DNA from: CBDEGR01 sp965237895
Lineage (GTDB): Bacteria > Acidobacteriota > Terriglobia > UBA7540 > JAPUME01
NCBI GenBank assembly: GCA_965237895.1
Contig: CBDEGR010000002.1
Location: 2,170,001-2,234,000 of the forward strand
Direction: 5' to 3'
Length of the DNA stretch: 64,000 bases
Part shown: positions 63,459 through 64,000 of the stretch, one piece after another
Position numbering within the stretch: position 1 is the stretch's first letter
How the letters are laid out: every line of letters begins with the position of its first letter
Made by a program: the position numbers and the translations under genes
Notes under the pieces: generated by a model
Databases searched by the model: none
Told to the model about the DNA's origin: nothing
The model's input: only the letters and a program-made list of their open reading frames with translations

Positions 63459-64000
63459 TCATTCTTCCGCGATGCTGTAGAGATGTCGCTCGCCGCGCAG
63501 CAGCAGCTCGCGGCCGACGGCGGCCGGGGAGGCAGTGAAGCTGTCGTCGAGCTGGTTTAGAGCGAGCGCTTTGGGGTTGTCCTCATGAGTAAGAACTATG
63601 GTGGCGCCGTTGCGGTCCGTGACGTACACTCGGCCGGCTGCTGCGACGGGCGAGGCGAACACCGCGCGCAGGCCAGTGAGTCGGATTGGGCCGGGCTGAT
63701 CTTCTCCCGTCCGGGCATCGACACGCGTGAGGACACTCTGAAAATGGGCGATGAAGTACAACGTCTCTCCGTAAAGCAACGGCGAGGGCACATACGGTGC
63801 CCCTCGCGTGCAGACCCACGCCACCTGCCCGGTCTCGGTGATGTCACCCTTGGCGCCGTCGAGGCGAATGGCAAGCATGCCCGGCCTGTCGTAGGTGCTG
63901 CCGGCATAGACCATGCCGCCTCCCGCGACGGGCGAGGCAACCACGTTCTCCACCGAGAGCCCCTTGCCCTCCCAGATCATCGCACCAGTGGCTAGGTCGT
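63459..64000 (-). CDS. PQQ-type beta-propeller protein, C-terminal part (runs off the window)
   Basis: The frame is open to the window edge (in-frame DLATGAMIWEGKG at 63960-64000). The visible part has repeated blades with VASPVAGGGMVYAGSTYDRP, PSPLLYGETLYFIAHFQSVL, ASPVAAAGRVYVTDRNGATI and TASPAAVGRELLLRGERHLY, the periodic pattern of PQQ-like or outer-membrane assembly propellers. The start lies outside, so export and cofactor binding cannot be judged. Confidence 0.8.
   Translation of the reverse strand, partial: DLATGAMIWEGKGLSVENVVASPVAGGGMVYAGSTYDRPGMLAIRLDGAKGDITETGQVAWVCTRGAPYVPSPLLYGETLYFIAHFQSVLTRVDARTGEDQPGPIRLTGLRAVFASPVAAAGRVYVTDRNGATIVLTHEDNPKALALNQLDDSFTASPAAVGRELLLRGERHLYSIAEE

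Overview
The window is a highly rearranged bacterial chromosome segment. Ordinary metabolic, envelope and transport genes sit between many insertion sequences (IS) and the remains of genes those IS have cut. No single gene fixes the species. The mix fits best with an uncultured soil or subsurface bacterium of the Acidobacteriota type: GMC oxidoreductases paired with a gluconate-2-dehydrogenase subunit 3, a FecR protein with a His/Tyr- and Ser/Arg-rich tail, a TrbI-like secreted protein, and DUF1552 and lactonase fragments. That assignment is an inference. The GC-rich block at 27.4-31.0 kb looks different in codon use and may have been acquired separately.

Layout. 0-4.9 kb: a minus-strand oxidoreductase operon with two GMC paralogues, a lipoprotein and a subunit 3. 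5.0-9.3 kb: a TPP-dependent 2-oxoacid/acetoin dehydrogenase E1 alpha/beta pair and a zinc dehydrogenase, bracketed by two 5' remnants of the same IS3-type element (IS-C). 9.3-15.9 kb: a tRNA-Arg 3' remnant, a VapBC-like toxin-antitoxin pair, a GrpE-like/Hsp70-like chaperone module cut by IS-A, and IS-B. 16-22.5 kb: a broken Gfo/Idh/MocA gene, purC, cvpA, a Fis-like stub, an HD-domain stub, a vsr gene split by an IS630 element, a secreted nuclease and an outer-membrane barrel. 22.5-27.4 kb: two tyrosine recombinases converging on an intact tRNA-Arg, bracketed by inverted IS-A copies. 27.4-31.7 kb: a fibronectin-III protein, a LuxR-type regulator between two 110-bp repeats, a deleted resolvase and an orphan Cap15-like membrane receptor. 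32-36 kb: a TRAP transporter (fused QM, P, and the TatT lipoprotein). 36-38.9 kb: gene debris and a dead IS1380 element. 38.9-44.3 kb: a cadherin-like repeat protein, a FecR protein with a tandem-duplicated tail and a TrbI-like protein. 44.3-53.6 kb: dense IS and a truncated MazF/antitoxin pair, followed by an IS5 element, a truncated group II intron reverse transcriptase and an aldo/keto reductase. 53.8-55.8 kb: acetate symporter ActP with its DUF485 partner. 56-61 kb: IS-A interrupted by an IS1595 element carrying a passenger gene, and a prophage remnant with a terminase small subunit. 61-64 kb: a gamma-glutamyltransferase and the end of a PQQ-type beta-propeller protein.

The main force shaping the window is IS-A, a 1,260-bp IS3-family element in five full-length copies and one partial copy (one full copy is split by IS1595). 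Its borders cut the Hsp70-like gene, both integrases, the fibronectin-III gene and mazF, and no full copy shows a target duplication. This points to IS-mediated deletion and recombination rather than simple insertion. Only one copy (46.2-47.5 kb) has an undamaged transposase. The second recurrent element, IS-B, carries an unknown gene with a Cys cluster and appears at five places. The most interesting non-IS content is the Hsp70/GrpE-like module, the IS-B passenger gene, the orphan Cap15 receptor and the vsr-HD pair.
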